Shown here piece by piece: positions 25,180 through 34,674 of a DNA stretch of 64,000 nt (the stretch's first letter is position 1; each line of letters opens with the position of its first letter). Below the pieces are notes generated by a model. That model was given only the letters and a program-made list of their open reading frames with translations. It did not search any database and was not told the origin of the DNA. The DNA comes from Minwuia thermotolerans. Lineage in GTDB: Bacteria; Pseudomonadota; Alphaproteobacteria; Minwuiales; Minwuiaceae. The translations under genes and the position numbers were made by a program. Where the stretch lies: assembly GCA_021604565.1 (NCBI GenBank), contig BQJF01000011.1, forward strand, positions 1 to 64,000, read 5' to 3'.

Positions 25180-25201
25180 CCTGCAACCCGGTCGTCGCCG
25201 A

Positions 25202-26353
25202 TCAGAAGCCGAGCTGTTTCGCGGCCAGGTCGCGCATGATCTCCTCCGCCCCGCCACCAATGGCATTGACGCGCACTTCCCGATAGATCCGTTCCACCTT
25301 CGGGCCCTTCAGGTAGCCTGCGCCGCCAAAGGTCTGAACCCCTTCGCGCGCGCAATGCTCCATCGTCAGCGTCGCCTGATTCTTCAGCATGCATATCTCG
25401 GCCACCGGATTGTCGCCCTGCGTGATGCGCCAGGCCAGCGACTCCAGCATGGCCTGCGTGGCGTTGATGCGCATGGCCATGTCCACCAGCTTGTGGCGCA
25501 CGACCTGATGGTCGATCAGCCGCTTGCCGAAGGTCTGGCGTTCCTGAGCATAGGCAACAGTCTCGTCATAGCAGACCCGGGCAAAGCTGGTGCAGCCTGC
25601 AGCCATCATCAGGCGCTCGTAGTTGAAGTTCTGCATGATGATGCGGAACCCCTGGTTCTCCTCTCCGATCAGGTTGCCGACCGGGACCCGCACATTGTCG
25701 AAATACAGTGTGGCGGTGTCTGATGCATGCCAACCCATCTTGCGCAACGGCGTTCGGGTGAACCCCTCCATCCCCCCCTCGATCAGCAGCAGGGAGACGC
25801 CCCCCATGCCCGGCCCTCCGGTTCGTACCGCCACCGTGATGAAGTCCGCCTGCATGCCGGAGGTGATGAAGGTCTTGGAGCCATTGACGACATAGTGGTC
25901 GCCATCGCGTCGCGCGGTGGTACCCAGATTGGCCACATCCGAGCCGCCGGATGGCTCCGTGATCGCCAGCGCCATGATCTTCTCACCCGACAGCACCTGC
26001 GGCACGATCCGCCGCTTCAGGGCGTCGGAACCGGCGCGCACCACCGGTGGCAATCCGATGGCATGGCTGCCCAGGCTGGCACTGACGCCGCCGGACCCGG
26101 CGCGCGCCATCTCCTGACTGGCGACGATCATGTAGAAGACGTCAAGGCCCAGGCCACCCACGTCTTCCGGGTAATGCGCCGCGAAGAAGCCCATCTCTGC
26201 CGCCTTGCGATAAAGGTCGCGCGGCAGGCGTTCCGCCGCCTCCCACTCCTCGACATGCGGTTCGATCTCGCGCTCCGTGAAGCGGCGCACGGTGTCGCGC
26301 CAGGCCTCGTGATCCGCGTTCAGGAACGGACTTGGTGGCTGGTTCGGTATCAT
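25202..26353 (-). CDS. Acyl-CoA dehydrogenase
   Basis: A 383-residue flavoprotein of the acyl-CoA dehydrogenase family (ALAITEPSGGSDVANLGTTA is the central signature; YAQERQTFGKRLIDHQ and GVQTFGGAGYLK follow). It oxidises an acyl-CoA at C2-C3 and passes electrons to ETF. The usual C-terminal catalytic glutamate position reads IGGGAEE, with Gly where medium-chain enzymes have Glu; the glutamate in NYERLMM (around residue 245) probably serves as base, as in isovaleryl- or long-chain-type enzymes. It overlaps the upstream monooxygenase stop by four bases (ATGA). Confidence 0.95.
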   Translation of the reverse strand: MIPNQPPSPFLNADHEAWRDTVRRFTEREIEPHVEEWEAAERLPRDLYRKAAEMGFFAAHYPEDVGGLGLDVFYMIVASQEMARAGSGGVSASLGSHAIGLPPVVRAGSDALKRRIVPQVLSGEKIMALAITEPSGGSDVANLGTTARRDGDHYVVNGSKTFITSGMQADFITVAVRTGGPGMGGVSLLLIEGGMEGFTRTPLRKMGWHASDTATLYFDNVRVPVGNLIGEENQGFRIIMQNFNYERLMMAAGCTSFARVCYDETVAYAQERQTFGKRLIDHQVVRHKLVDMAMRINATQAMLESLAWRITQGDNPVAEICMLKNQATLTMEHCAREGVQTFGGAGYLKGPKVERIYREVRVNAIGGGAEEIMRDLAAKQLGF

Positions 26354-27429
26354 CCATGGGCCTCCCTGGCTGCCAGTTGCGCCCGGACCGGCGCAATCAC
26401 GTCGCGCGCCATGATCTCCAGGTTCTCCACAGCACTCCTCAGCGACGTGCCGGGCAGCTTTGGCTGCCAGACCAGCCGGTCAAGCCTCATCGAAGGCTGT
26501 CCGGCGACGATGTCATCGACGATGCGGTCCGGCGGCCCGATCAGCCAGCGCCCCTCCACGAAGTCGGGAGAAAGATAGTCCGGATCGTCACGGGTCATGG
26601 CCCGCTTCTGCCCCGTCTTCGGGTCCCGCCAGGTCAGGCCGGTCCGTTCCGGCGCATATTGCTGGCGGTAGACCAGATCGATGGTGGCTTCGTGACGTTT
26701 CAGCGCATCCTCCACGGAACCGCCGAAGAAGACCTCCCGCAGGATTGCGTGCGGCAGCTTCGCCCGGCCCTGCTGCTCGGACTCCTGGTCGAAATCATGG
26801 AACTGCCGCGCCGCATGCTGATCTTCCACCAGAGGTGAGATCACCAGTCCACCGCCGTGCCGCACCGCACGGGCACGTGAAACAGGTGCGGCAGCGCCGA
26901 TCCAGAGCGGGGGCGGTCCGGGCCTCACCGGTGCCGGACACAAGCGCGCATTCGCAGCCTGATAGATGTCGCCACCAAAGTCGAAAGCCTCCCCGGTCCA
27001 TGCCAGCCCCAGAACCTCCAGCGCTTCCTCGAAAGCGCGCGTCCGGCGGCGATAGTCGGCACCGACGGCCGAGAATTCTTCCGGCCTGTAGCCCTGCCCG
27101 AGACCGATTTCCACCCGCCCTCCGGAAAGGTTGTCGAGAACCGACAGATCCTCCGCCAGCCGCATGGGATGCCCGTAAAGCGGCGCGATCGCGATGGCCT
27201 GCCCGATACGACAGGTTGGCGCAGCCACGGCAAGCGCGGCCCCGGCAACGATGGGTGACGGACAGTAACCATCAGCTTCGCCATGGTGTTCACTGACCCA
27301 GATACTGTCGAGACCCAGCCTGCTGGCTTCGGCCGCCAGCTCCAGCGCCTCCCCGTAGACCTGCGCCGTGTCTTCGCCTGCACCTGCGTGGGCCTGCAGG
27401 CTCATGGATATACCGAACTCGAGTGTCAT
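26350..27429 (-). CDS. LLM-class flavin-dependent oxidoreductase
   Basis: A 359-residue luciferase-like TIM-barrel monooxygenase: SIWVSEHHGEADGY, an N-terminal LEFGISM strand, GRVEIGLGQGYRPEEF and RPGPPPLWIGAA are family hallmarks. Uses reduced flavin supplied by another enzyme. The ATG at 27429 begins recognisable sequence; the frame is open to 27540. It precedes and overlaps the acyl-CoA dehydrogenase, suggesting a joint catabolic step, perhaps on a branched or unusual acyl compound; substrate unknown. Confidence 0.93.
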   Translation of the reverse strand: MTLEFGISMSLQAHAGAGEDTAQVYGEALELAAEASRLGLDSIWVSEHHGEADGYCPSPIVAGAALAVAAPTCRIGQAIAIAPLYGHPMRLAEDLSVLDNLSGGRVEIGLGQGYRPEEFSAVGADYRRRTRAFEEALEVLGLAWTGEAFDFGGDIYQAANARLCPAPVRPGPPPLWIGAAAPVSRARAVRHGGGLVISPLVEDQHAARQFHDFDQESEQQGRAKLPHAILREVFFGGSVEDALKRHEATIDLVYRQQYAPERTGLTWRDPKTGQKRAMTRDDPDYLSPDFVEGRWLIGPPDRIVDDIVAGQPSMRLDRLVWQPKLPGTSLRSAVENLEIMARDVIAPVRAQLAAREAHG

Positions 27430-27607
27430 CCCTGTGCAACCTCCCCAAATTCCACAGCTTACCTGACTGCCATCCTGCCTGCCGTGGCACACCCGTGGCA
27501 AGCCACGTGCATGGCAGCTTGCCGCCCAACGCATTGGCATCCCGCGTCGAACAGGCTCAACATTCCTTCCCCCTGTTCACACGAACATGCATCGAGGGAG
27601 GTTGCTC

Positions 27608-28312
27608 ATGACCAGCGCCAAGGACAGCCCTGCGGCCTATGCGTCACCGCCCTGCTTCATGCATGAGGTTGATCCGGCCTGGTCGGGCATGTCGCCGGAT
27701 ACGGACGCAACCGGCGCGTCCGACGTGGCACGCTGGCGAAGGGCGGAACGCGAACGGTTGCTGCAATTGCGGCTCGCGCTGGATCGCGGACAGCGTTCCT
27801 ATGCTGACCTGCGGATCATCAACCATCTGATGACCACATTGCGACCGCGCCCCGATCTCTGCGTCGGTCTCTATTCCCCGATCCGGGGCGAACCACGTAT
27901 TCGCGCACTGGCGGATGCCATCCTGGAGTGGGGAGGCATCTGCGCCCTGCCCGTCGTTGTTGCGCGGAACGAACCGCTCATCTATCGGAAATGGCAGCCG
28001 TCCGACAGGCTGGAGAAGGGATTCTGGAACATCCCAGTCCCAGGTGCGGCACGAAAAGAAGTCAGGCCGGATGTGCTGATCGCGCCCGTGCTGGGCTTCG
28101 ATGAGGCCGGATACAGACTGGGGAACGGCGGCGGCTACTTCGACCGCACCCTGGCTGCATGGACGGGCACGCGCAAGGTGATCGGGGTTGGTTACGACTG
28201 TCTGTCGCTGCGAACGATCTACCCGCAGCCACACGACATCCCCATGGATCTGATCATAACGGAAAGCGGGCCACGCAAGGCCGCGACAATCGCAGGGAAG
28301 GAACCAGCATGA
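27608..28312 (+). CDS. 5-formyltetrahydrofolate cyclo-ligase-like protein
   Basis: A 234-residue protein of the MTHFS family. The phosphate-binding motif GNGGGYFDRTLA (near residue 177), VLIAPVLGFDEAGYRLG before it and YSPIRGEPRI (near 98) are diagnostic. MTHFS makes 5,10-methenyl-THF from 5-formyl-THF with ATP. It carries an unusual N-terminal extension of about 45 residues and lacks the standard KxxLR start, so a divergent role is possible. ATG 27608 has GGGAGG six bases upstream. The stop overlaps the ATG of the following PAS gene. Confidence 0.85.
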   Translation: MTSAKDSPAAYASPPCFMHEVDPAWSGMSPDTDATGASDVARWRRAERERLLQLRLALDRGQRSYADLRIINHLMTTLRPRPDLCVGLYSPIRGEPRIRALADAILEWGGICALPVVVARNEPLIYRKWQPSDRLEKGFWNIPVPGAARKEVRPDVLIAPVLGFDEAGYRLGNGGGYFDRTLAAWTGTRKVIGVGYDCLSLRTIYPQPHDIPMDLIITESGPRKAATIAGKEPA

Positions 28313-28761
28313 ACGATGAGGCATCGCCCACGACACTCAGCAAAGAGGAACTCGAACAGGCCGGAATGCAGGCATTGCTGAACATTCCGGACGCTGTGGT
28401 CCTGTGCGACAGGAAAGGCATCATCACCTTCTGGAACGACGGCGCGGCGCGGATCTTCGGCTACAGCGCGGGCCAGGCTCTGGGCCAGTCGCTGGACATC
28501 ATCATCCCGGAGCGCCTGCGCGAACGTCACTGGAAGGGTTACTTCGCGATGCTGAAGACCGGAAAATCCACCCACCAGGCCAGTGAGTTGCTGAACGTGC
28601 CCGCGCTGACCCGGCTGCGGCAGACCATATCGATCCAGTTCACCGTCGCCCCCGTTTCGGACGGCGATGGCAGGATCACCGGAATTCTTTCCATCATGCG
28701 CGACATCACCGAGACCCGTGATGAGCTGCGGCGGTTGCGAACCCTGGAGAACGCGCGCTGA
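28309..28761 (+). CDS. Single-domain PAS protein
   Basis: A 150-residue protein consisting of one PAS domain plus PAC segment: IPDAVVLCDRKGIITFWNDG, ARIFGYSAGQALGQS, then GILSIMRDITETRDE. It lacks kinase, GGDEF or DNA-binding output. The start ATG overlaps the MTHFS-like stop (ATGA), implying coupled translation with a folate-enzyme relative, an unusual pairing. The pocket ligand (FAD, heme or small molecule) cannot be told from sequence by eye. Confidence 0.85.
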   Translation: MNDEASPTTLSKEELEQAGMQALLNIPDAVVLCDRKGIITFWNDGAARIFGYSAGQALGQSLDIIIPERLRERHWKGYFAMLKTGKSTHQASELLNVPALTRLRQTISIQFTVAPVSDGDGRITGILSIMRDITETRDELRRLRTLENAR

Positions 28762-28785
28762 ACGGGGTCACCCGGCCCGCAGTCG

Positions 28786-29754
28786 TCAGCCCCGGAAAGC
28801 CCTGCGCAAGGCCGCGGCAATGTCATCCATGGCAACCTGGGCGATACTGACGACCCGCCCCATGCGCAGGAAGCCATGGATCATCGTCGGATACTCGATC
28901 ATCTGCACCGGCACGCCGGCTTCCCGCAGGCGTCCGGCATAGGCGACACCTTCATCCCGCAGGGGATCATATCCGGCCACCTGCACGAACGCGGGCGGCA
29001 ACCCCGACAGATCCTCCACCAGCAACGGCGATGCATCCGGGTGGGTCCAGTCCGTCTCGTCCGGCATGTACATACCACGAAACAGGTCCATGGTTGCCTT
29101 GGTCAGCAGGTAACCGGTGCCGTTCTGTTCCAGGCTGCCACCCTCCGCCGTGAACTGGGTTGCGGGATAGGTCAGGACCTGCAGGGCAATGGCCGGGCCG
29201 TCACCGGCATCGCGCAGACGTCGCGCTGTCACGGCCGCCAGATTGCCGCCGGCACTGTCCCCTGCGAGTGCCAGGCGGTCAGGGTCGATACCGAAGTCCG
29301 CCGCATTGTCGGCGATGAAGCGCGTTGCACGCTCGCAGTCGACCGGAGCGGCGGGAAACGGATGCTCCGGGGCCAGCCTGTAGCCCACGGAGACGAAGAC
29401 AGCGTCGGAGCGAAACGCCAGCGTCCGGCATACCGCGTCATGGCTTTCCAGATCACCGATGACCCAGCCACCACCATGCATGAAGATCACCGCAGGCGCA
29501 GAATCCCCGATGCCGGGTGGATGGTAGACACGGATCGGCACCTCCGGATCCGAACCGGAGGCAGGAACGACAAGGTCCTCGACACGGGCAAGCTCTGGCG
29601 TCGCCTGCGCGAATGTCTCCATCATCGACGCATAACCGGCACGCATTGCCTGCGGTGTCGGTTTCTGGAACGCGGATCCACCGCTCGCGGCGGCGTCCAG
29701 AACGACCTGGCACTGCGGATCGACCGGCGGACGGGAATGATGCTGATCGGCCAT
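28786..29754 (-). CDS. Alpha/beta hydrolase, hormone-sensitive-lipase type esterase
   Basis: A 322-residue esterase of the HSL/BioH-like family IV: oxyanion motif HGGGWVIGD, nucleophile motif GDSAGGNLA, acid in DPLRDEG and catalytic histidine in IHGFLRM. Likely hydrolyses short acyl esters in the cytoplasm; there is no signal peptide from the ATG at 29754 (MADQHHS). The open frame continues to 29940 without family similarity. The gene lies 14 bases after the GST gene on the same strand, so the two are probably one transcript. Confidence 0.94.
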   Translation of the reverse strand: MADQHHSRPPVDPQCQVVLDAAASGGSAFQKPTPQAMRAGYASMMETFAQATPELARVEDLVVPASGSDPEVPIRVYHPPGIGDSAPAVIFMHGGGWVIGDLESHDAVCRTLAFRSDAVFVSVGYRLAPEHPFPAAPVDCERATRFIADNAADFGIDPDRLALAGDSAGGNLAAVTARRLRDAGDGPAIALQVLTYPATQFTAEGGSLEQNGTGYLLTKATMDLFRGMYMPDETDWTHPDASPLLVEDLSGLPPAFVQVAGYDPLRDEGVAYAGRLREAGVPVQMIEYPTMIHGFLRMGRVVSIAQVAMDDIAAALRRAFRG

Positions 29755-29768
29755 TGGCGCTCTCCCCC

Positions 29769-30389
29769 TCAGCTCAATGGAATCATGACGTGTTCGCGGA
29801 AGGCGGGACGTTCCGCCAGGCGCGCATGGTAATCGACGACCGCAGCCAGATCGGGCCGCTCGATCGGCAGGTTGAGCCAGCGGTATGCCAGTGCGCCGGT
29901 CGCAATGTCGCCCATGCTGAGGGTCTCGCCCGCGACCCATCCGGTCTTCTGAAGCTGAGCGTCGAGGACCCCCATGTGCGCGTTGAGCCGTTCGACAGCC
30001 GCGTCGATGACGGCCATGTTCCGATCCGCCTCGGGGGTCCGGATCAGACCCAGGAACACGGTGATCAGGTCCGGTGCCACGCTCGCGGCCTGCCAGTCCA
30101 TCCAGCGATCCGCTGCGCTGCGTTCACCCGGGTCCGTCGCCCACAGGGCCCCGGCGGAATGCCTGGCGCAGAGGTAACGCACGATGGCGTTGCTTTCCCA
30201 GATCGCCACGTCTCCGTCCGTGATCACCGGAACCCGGCGATTGGGGTTCATGGCTCCGTACTCGTCCGTGTCGAGGCCACCGAAGGCCCCGCCGACGCTG
30301 GTATGCTCATGCGGCAGACCCAGCTCTCCGACGGTCCACATGACCTTCTGCACGTTGATCGAATTCGTCCGTCCCCAGACCTTCAGCAT
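29769..30389 (-). CDS. Glutathione S-transferase family protein
   Basis: A 206-residue GST with N-terminal VWGRTNSINVQKVMW, NPNRRVPVITDGD and ESNAIVRYL, the last being the glutathione gamma-glutamyl contact, and a C-terminal alpha domain with GETLSMGDIATG. The ATG at 30389 follows GGGAGGGG; upstream in-frame sequence to 30581 is not GST-like. Co-directional with the esterase downstream. Different subgroup from the GST at 13.6 kb. Substrate unknown. Confidence 0.93.
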   Translation of the reverse strand: MLKVWGRTNSINVQKVMWTVGELGLPHEHTSVGGAFGGLDTDEYGAMNPNRRVPVITDGDVAIWESNAIVRYLCARHSAGALWATDPGERSAADRWMDWQAASVAPDLITVFLGLIRTPEADRNMAVIDAAVERLNAHMGVLDAQLQKTGWVAGETLSMGDIATGALAYRWLNLPIERPDLAAVVDYHARLAERPAFREHVMIPLS

Positions 30390-30726
30390 CGTCCCCTCCC
30401 TATGCATTGTCCCGCCCAAGCTAGTGCGTCTGCCCGATTGGTAAAATCCCGGACTGCCCTTGGCTGCGGATCGCGCCCTCGCGTGCGGCCGGATCAGGTC
30501 TCCGAGCCACGTTCTGCCGCAAACTTGGACAGATGCGCGCTCAAAAGATGATACACGCGCCCAAAATTTGCGCCATGTCATGTAGCGCTTGACTCATTCC
30601 TGCCGAAGCCAGACGCTTTTGTCATCATTCTGGAAAGTGCTCACATCCTGTGCATCTTTCCGATCATCCGGGGTCGGCGTTCCGACATGATCCGCGGATG
30701 GATGCCGGACGGAGCGGGGGGCGCAA
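30390..30726. other. Divergent intergenic region, no gene seen
   Basis: This 337-base gap separates the minus-strand GST gene from the plus-strand flotillin gene. It must hold both promoters. A CTTGACT at about 30590 could be a -35 element for the flotillin side, but no convincing -10 follows. No ORF, structured RNA or repeat is evident. Confidence 0.5.
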
Positions 30727-32352
30727 ATGGGCTGGCTTGTAGCAATCATCGTGGCGATCATCGTCCTGATCGTCGGGATCCTTTTCCTGAACCGGTTCTA
30801 CCGGAAGGGCAGTCGCGAGGTCGCGCTGATCCGTACCGGTTTCGGTGGCCAGCGCATCGTCATGGAACGCGGCTGCATCGCGCTGCCGATCATCCATCGC
30901 ATCTCCGAAGTCAACATGAGGACCACGCGGCTGGAGATCGAGCGCAAGGGCGGACGCTCCATCATCACCAAGGACAGGCTGCGTGTGGATGCCTCCGCCG
31001 AGTTCTACGTGCGGGTCAACCCCTCCGAAGAGGGTGTCACCACCGCCGCACAGGCGCTGGCGGGCAAGTCGTTCCGTGCCAGCGAGCTTGCCGAGACACT
31101 GGAAGGCAAGCTCGTCGATGCCATGCTGTCCGTCGCCGCGCACTACACGATGGATGACCTGCAGGACCGTCGCGGTGAGTATGTGAAGGAAGTCTCCGCC
31201 GCCCTGTCGCCGACCCTGGCGATGAACGGTCTGCTGCTGGAGAATGTGGCCCTCACCCGGCTGGACCAGACACCCTTCGCGGCGCTGGACGAGAACAATG
31301 CCTTCAACGCCATCGGCATGCGTCGCCTGTCGGAGATCATCGCGACCTCCAAGAAGGAACGGGCGGCCATCGAATCGGAAGCTGACGTCGCGGTGCGGCG
31401 CAGTCAGTTGGAAGCGACCAAGCAGAAATTCGTCATCGACCAGGAATCCGAGCTGGCCCAGCAGGCCCAGCAGAAGGAGATCGAGAGCCAGCGCGCCGCC
31501 TCGCAGGCGGAGATTGCCGAGCAGCAGGCTCTGGCCGAGCGGCGTCGGGAGGCCGCCCGGATCGAACGGGACAAGGTCGTGAAGGCCGCCGAGATCGACC
31601 GCGACCGCGAGGTCCGTCGCATGGAAGTCGAGAGCGAGATGAACACCCAGACCGCGCGTCACGAGCGCGAGGTCGCACTGGCCGCGAAACGGATCGACGA
31701 GGCGAAGGCCCGCGCCGCCGCACTGCTGGAGGAAGCCAAGAGGGTCGAAGCCGAGGCCGGTGTCGAGACTTCACGCGTGATCGCGGAGGCACGGCGGGCG
31801 AAGGAACTTGCCCTGATCCGTGCCCTGGAAGAGGCCGAGGTCGATGATACACGGGTGAAGAGCGAGACGGAGACCATCATGGCCATGGCAAAGGCCAAGG
31901 CCGATGCCACCGACATATCCTCCACCGCCAAGCGGATCGAGATGCTGACGGAAGCGGAGGGCCGCAAGGCACTGGTGGAGGCGGAGAACGGCCAGTCCGA
32001 GCGACTGATGCGCCTGAAGCTCGACATGGCGAAGATCGCCGCCCTGCCGGAAGTTGTCTCCCGCATGACCAAGCCGGCGGAGAAGATCGACAGCATCCGC
32101 ATCAACCACATCTCCGGTTTCAACGGCACCGGATCGGGCGGCGAAGGCGATGCAGCGAAGGGCGGCGGCGGCAACGGCGGCGCGCCGATCAACCAGGTGG
32201 TGGACAGCGTGCTCTCGATGGCGCTGCAACTGCCTGCCATCCGGAAACTGGGTGAGGACATCGGCATGAATGTCGGTGACGGGCTGGCGGGCCTGTCGGG
32301 CACCATCGACGGCGATGACACGCCGGCGAAATCTGAAAAGAAGGACGACTGA
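30727..32352 (+). CDS. Flotillin/SPFH (band 7) family protein
   Basis: A 541-residue flotillin of the YqiK type. One N-terminal membrane helix (residues 3-22), then the SPFH/band 7 domain (about 25-210), then a very long charged Ala/Glu/Arg coiled coil (about 215-420) with the repeated AEA/REA heptads of flotillins, and a glycine-rich, acidic C-terminus. Such proteins form large oligomeric membrane scaffolds. No NfeD-like partner gene is adjacent; the amide-transport operon begins 77 bases downstream but has its own leader and probably its own promoter. Confidence 0.95.
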   Translation: MGWLVAIIVAIIVLIVGILFLNRFYRKGSREVALIRTGFGGQRIVMERGCIALPIIHRISEVNMRTTRLEIERKGGRSIITKDRLRVDASAEFYVRVNPSEEGVTTAAQALAGKSFRASELAETLEGKLVDAMLSVAAHYTMDDLQDRRGEYVKEVSAALSPTLAMNGLLLENVALTRLDQTPFAALDENNAFNAIGMRRLSEIIATSKKERAAIESEADVAVRRSQLEATKQKFVIDQESELAQQAQQKEIESQRAASQAEIAEQQALAERRREAARIERDKVVKAAEIDRDREVRRMEVESEMNTQTARHEREVALAAKRIDEAKARAAALLEEAKRVEAEAGVETSRVIAEARRAKELALIRALEEAEVDDTRVKSETETIMAMAKAKADATDISSTAKRIEMLTEAEGRKALVEAENGQSERLMRLKLDMAKIAALPEVVSRMTKPAEKIDSIRINHISGFNGTGSGGEGDAAKGGGGNGGAPINQVVDSVLSMALQLPAIRKLGEDIGMNVGDGLAGLSGTIDGDDTPAKSEKKDD

Positions 32353-32429
32353 ACGCGCGTTCAGGTGAGGCGATGGCCCGACGGGCCGGGACCGGACCAT
32401 GTGAGGTCCGTACAACAGGGAGCGGGTAA

Positions 32430-33686
32430 ATGAGCACGACACGCAGGACATTTCTGAAGGGCACGGCGGCCACGGCCGCGGTGCTCGCATCCCCGGCGAT
32501 CATCGGCAAGGCCGCAGCCGCCGACAAGATCAAGCTGGTCAGCATCCTGGACCAGTCCGGCGGACTGGACATCTATGGCAAGCCCATGGTCGCGGCGACC
32601 GAGATGGCCGTCGACGACATCAACGCGGCAGGCGGGCTGCTGGGCCGCGAGGTCGAACTGAAGATGTACGACCCGCAATCGTCCATCCAGTACTACACCC
32701 AGTATGCGACGCAGGCTGCAGCCTCCGACCGCGCGGACGTGGTCCATGCAGGCATCACCTCCGCCTCGCGCGAAGCGATCCGCCCGACACTGGACCGTTT
32801 CAAGACGCTCTACTTCTACAACACCCAGTACGAAGGCGGCGTCTGTGACCGCAACGTCTTCTGCACCGGCTCCACCCCGGCCCATACGGTCGAGAAACTG
32901 GTGCCGCATGCCATGAAGAAATGGGGCAAGAAGGTCTATATCCTGGCCGCCGACTACAACTACGGCCAGATCATTGCCGACTGGGTTGAGAAGTTCGTGC
33001 GTGACGAGGGCGGCGAGACCGTCGCCACCGAATTCTTCCCGCTGGACGTGACCAACTTCGGTCCGACCATCCAGAAGATCCAGGCCGCCAAGCCGGACAT
33101 GATCTGGTCAGCTCTGGTCGGCGGTGCCCACATCTCCTTCTATCGCCAGTATGCCGCTGCCGGGATGCACAAGAGCATTCCCATTGCATCGACCACCTAT
33201 GGCGTCGGCAACGAGCATCAGCTGATGTCTGCGGAAGAAGGCAACGGAATCCTCTGCGCCTACAGCTACTTCGAGGAGATCGACACGCCGGAGAACAAGG
33301 CCTTCGTCGAACGCTTCCGTGCCCGAAACGGCGGCGCGGCGGCCCCAGCCCTGAACGAACTGGCCGTACGTTCCTACGAGGGCGTGATGCTCTGGGCGCA
33401 GGCGGTGCGCAATGCCGGATCCGTGGACCGGATGAAGGTGATCGAGGCACTGGAGGCCCCGACCATGATCGACGGGCCCAGCGGTGCCATCGCCATCGAA
33501 CCGACCACGCACCACGCAACCCTGAACACCTACATCGCGCAGGTGAAGGATCAGAAGTTCCAGGTGCAGGAAACCTTCCTGGCGCAGCAACCGACGGACA
33601 CCATGCAGGTCTGTGACCTGAAGGCCAATCCGGACACCGTGAAGTTCTACTTCGAGAACGGTCTGGAAGCAGCCGGCATCAAGTAA
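32430..33686 (+). CDS. Tat-exported amide/urea-type ABC substrate-binding protein
   Basis: A 418-residue type I periplasmic binding protein of the UrtA/AmiC/FmdD group (urea and short-chain amides). The N-terminus TTRRTFLKGTAATAA is a twin-arginine signal with cleavage after AAA near residue 31. SILDQSGGLDIYGKPM and EMAVDDINAAGGLLGREVE are the family opening motifs. It captures substrate in the periplasm for the permeases and ATPases encoded next. A strong terminator-like hairpin immediately follows, which would leave the binding protein in excess over the membrane parts. The amidase downstream makes an amide ligand more likely than urea. Confidence 0.92.
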   Translation: MSTTRRTFLKGTAATAAVLASPAIIGKAAAADKIKLVSILDQSGGLDIYGKPMVAATEMAVDDINAAGGLLGREVELKMYDPQSSIQYYTQYATQAAASDRADVVHAGITSASREAIRPTLDRFKTLYFYNTQYEGGVCDRNVFCTGSTPAHTVEKLVPHAMKKWGKKVYILAADYNYGQIIADWVEKFVRDEGGETVATEFFPLDVTNFGPTIQKIQAAKPDMIWSALVGGAHISFYRQYAAAGMHKSIPIASTTYGVGNEHQLMSAEEGNGILCAYSYFEEIDTPENKAFVERFRARNGGAAAPALNELAVRSYEGVMLWAQAVRNAGSVDRMKVIEALEAPTMIDGPSGAIAIEPTTHHATLNTYIAQVKDQKFQVQETFLAQQPTDTMQVCDLKANPDTVKFYFENGLEAAGIK

Positions 33687-33697
33687 GCCACCAACGG

Positions 33698-33730
33698 CGG
33701 ACGGGTGGGCATCGCTCACCCGTCCGTTTT
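33698..33730 (+). terminator. Intra-operon terminator after the binding-protein gene
   Basis: Ten-base arms CGGACGGGTG (33698-33707) and CACCCGTCCG (33717-33726) are followed by TTTT. It sits 12 bases after the binding-protein stop, with the permease gene 75 bases beyond, so it probably allows partial read-through. Confidence 0.8.
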
Positions 33731-33804
33731 CATTCCGATAGCGAGGGCCGGCGACCCGGTCGATCCCTTGCCCACCTGAAGTCAGTGTTGAGGAATTTCG
33801 GACC

Positions 33805-34674
33805 TTGGACCTCTACATCGCCCTGGCCCTGCAGATCGTCTATGGCATCGCCAATCTGGTGCTGATCTCGCTCGGACTGGCCATCATCTTCGGCATGATG
33901 CGGGTCATCAACCTGGCGCATGGCGAGTTCCTGATGCTCGGCGGCTATACCGTCGTCATCTCCACCAATGCCGGTTTGAACATCTGGCTGGCGATGCTGA
34001 TCCTCGCCCCGCTGGTCGTCGGCATCATCGGCGTCATCGTGGAGCGGGTGATGATCCGCTTCCTCTATGGCCGAATGGTGGACACGCTGCTTGCGACATG
34101 GGGACTGTCGCTGGTGCTGATCGGACTGGTCACCACCATCTTCGGCGCGCAGACCGCCACCACGATCTCACCGCCCATCGGGGCAATCCAGATCGGTGAC
34201 TTCACATCCTCGGGCTACGAACTGTTCCTGATCGGCGTCACCATCATCCTGTCGATCCTCGCCTACTGCGCGCTCAAGTACACCCGCATCGGGCTGATCG
34301 CGCGGGGCACCATGCAGGGGGCGGAGATCGCCTCCGCACTCGGGGTTTCGACCAGCCGTACCTATGCCATCACCTTCGGTGTCGGTGCCGCCGTCTCCGG
34401 TCTTGCGGGTGGCCTGCTGGCCCCCATCACCGGCGTGCTGCCCTCCATCGGCGCAACCTATATCGCCAAGGCCTTCATCACCGTCATCTCCGGCGGCACC
34501 GCGATCCTGGCCGGCACCCTGTCGGCCTCCACCCTGCTGGGAGGCGTCAACTCGGTGCTGAGCTATCTCACCGGCCCGACCATCGGCGAAGTCGGGTTGC
34601 TGGTCGTCGCCATCGTGCTGCTGCGCCTGATGCCCCAGGGCATCACCGCCCGCCTGTTCCGGAGAAGCCTGTGA
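33805..34674 (+). CDS. Branched-chain/urea-type ABC permease (UrtB/LivH-like)
   Basis: A 289-residue inner-membrane permease with about eight helices and the LivH/UrtB signature MRVINLAHGEFLMLGGY near residue 32. Forms the channel with the next gene's product. The start is TTG at 33805, about eight bases after GAGGAA; no ATG is available before the first helix. Its stop overlaps the next start (GTGA). Substrate inferred from the operon as an amide or urea-like compound. Confidence 0.92.
   Translation: MDLYIALALQIVYGIANLVLISLGLAIIFGMMRVINLAHGEFLMLGGYTVVISTNAGLNIWLAMLILAPLVVGIIGVIVERVMIRFLYGRMVDTLLATWGLSLVLIGLVTTIFGAQTATTISPPIGAIQIGDFTSSGYELFLIGVTIILSILAYCALKYTRIGLIARGTMQGAEIASALGVSTSRTYAITFGVGAAVSGLAGGLLAPITGVLPSIGATYIAKAFITVISGGTAILAGTLSASTLLGGVNSVLSYLTGPTIGEVGLLVVAIVLLRLMPQGITARLFRRSL

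Noticed and set aside
27430-27607. Possible 6S RNA before the MTHFS-like gene, a known location in other proteobacteria
   Set aside because: No long closing stem or central bubble can be drawn; only short local inverted repeats.
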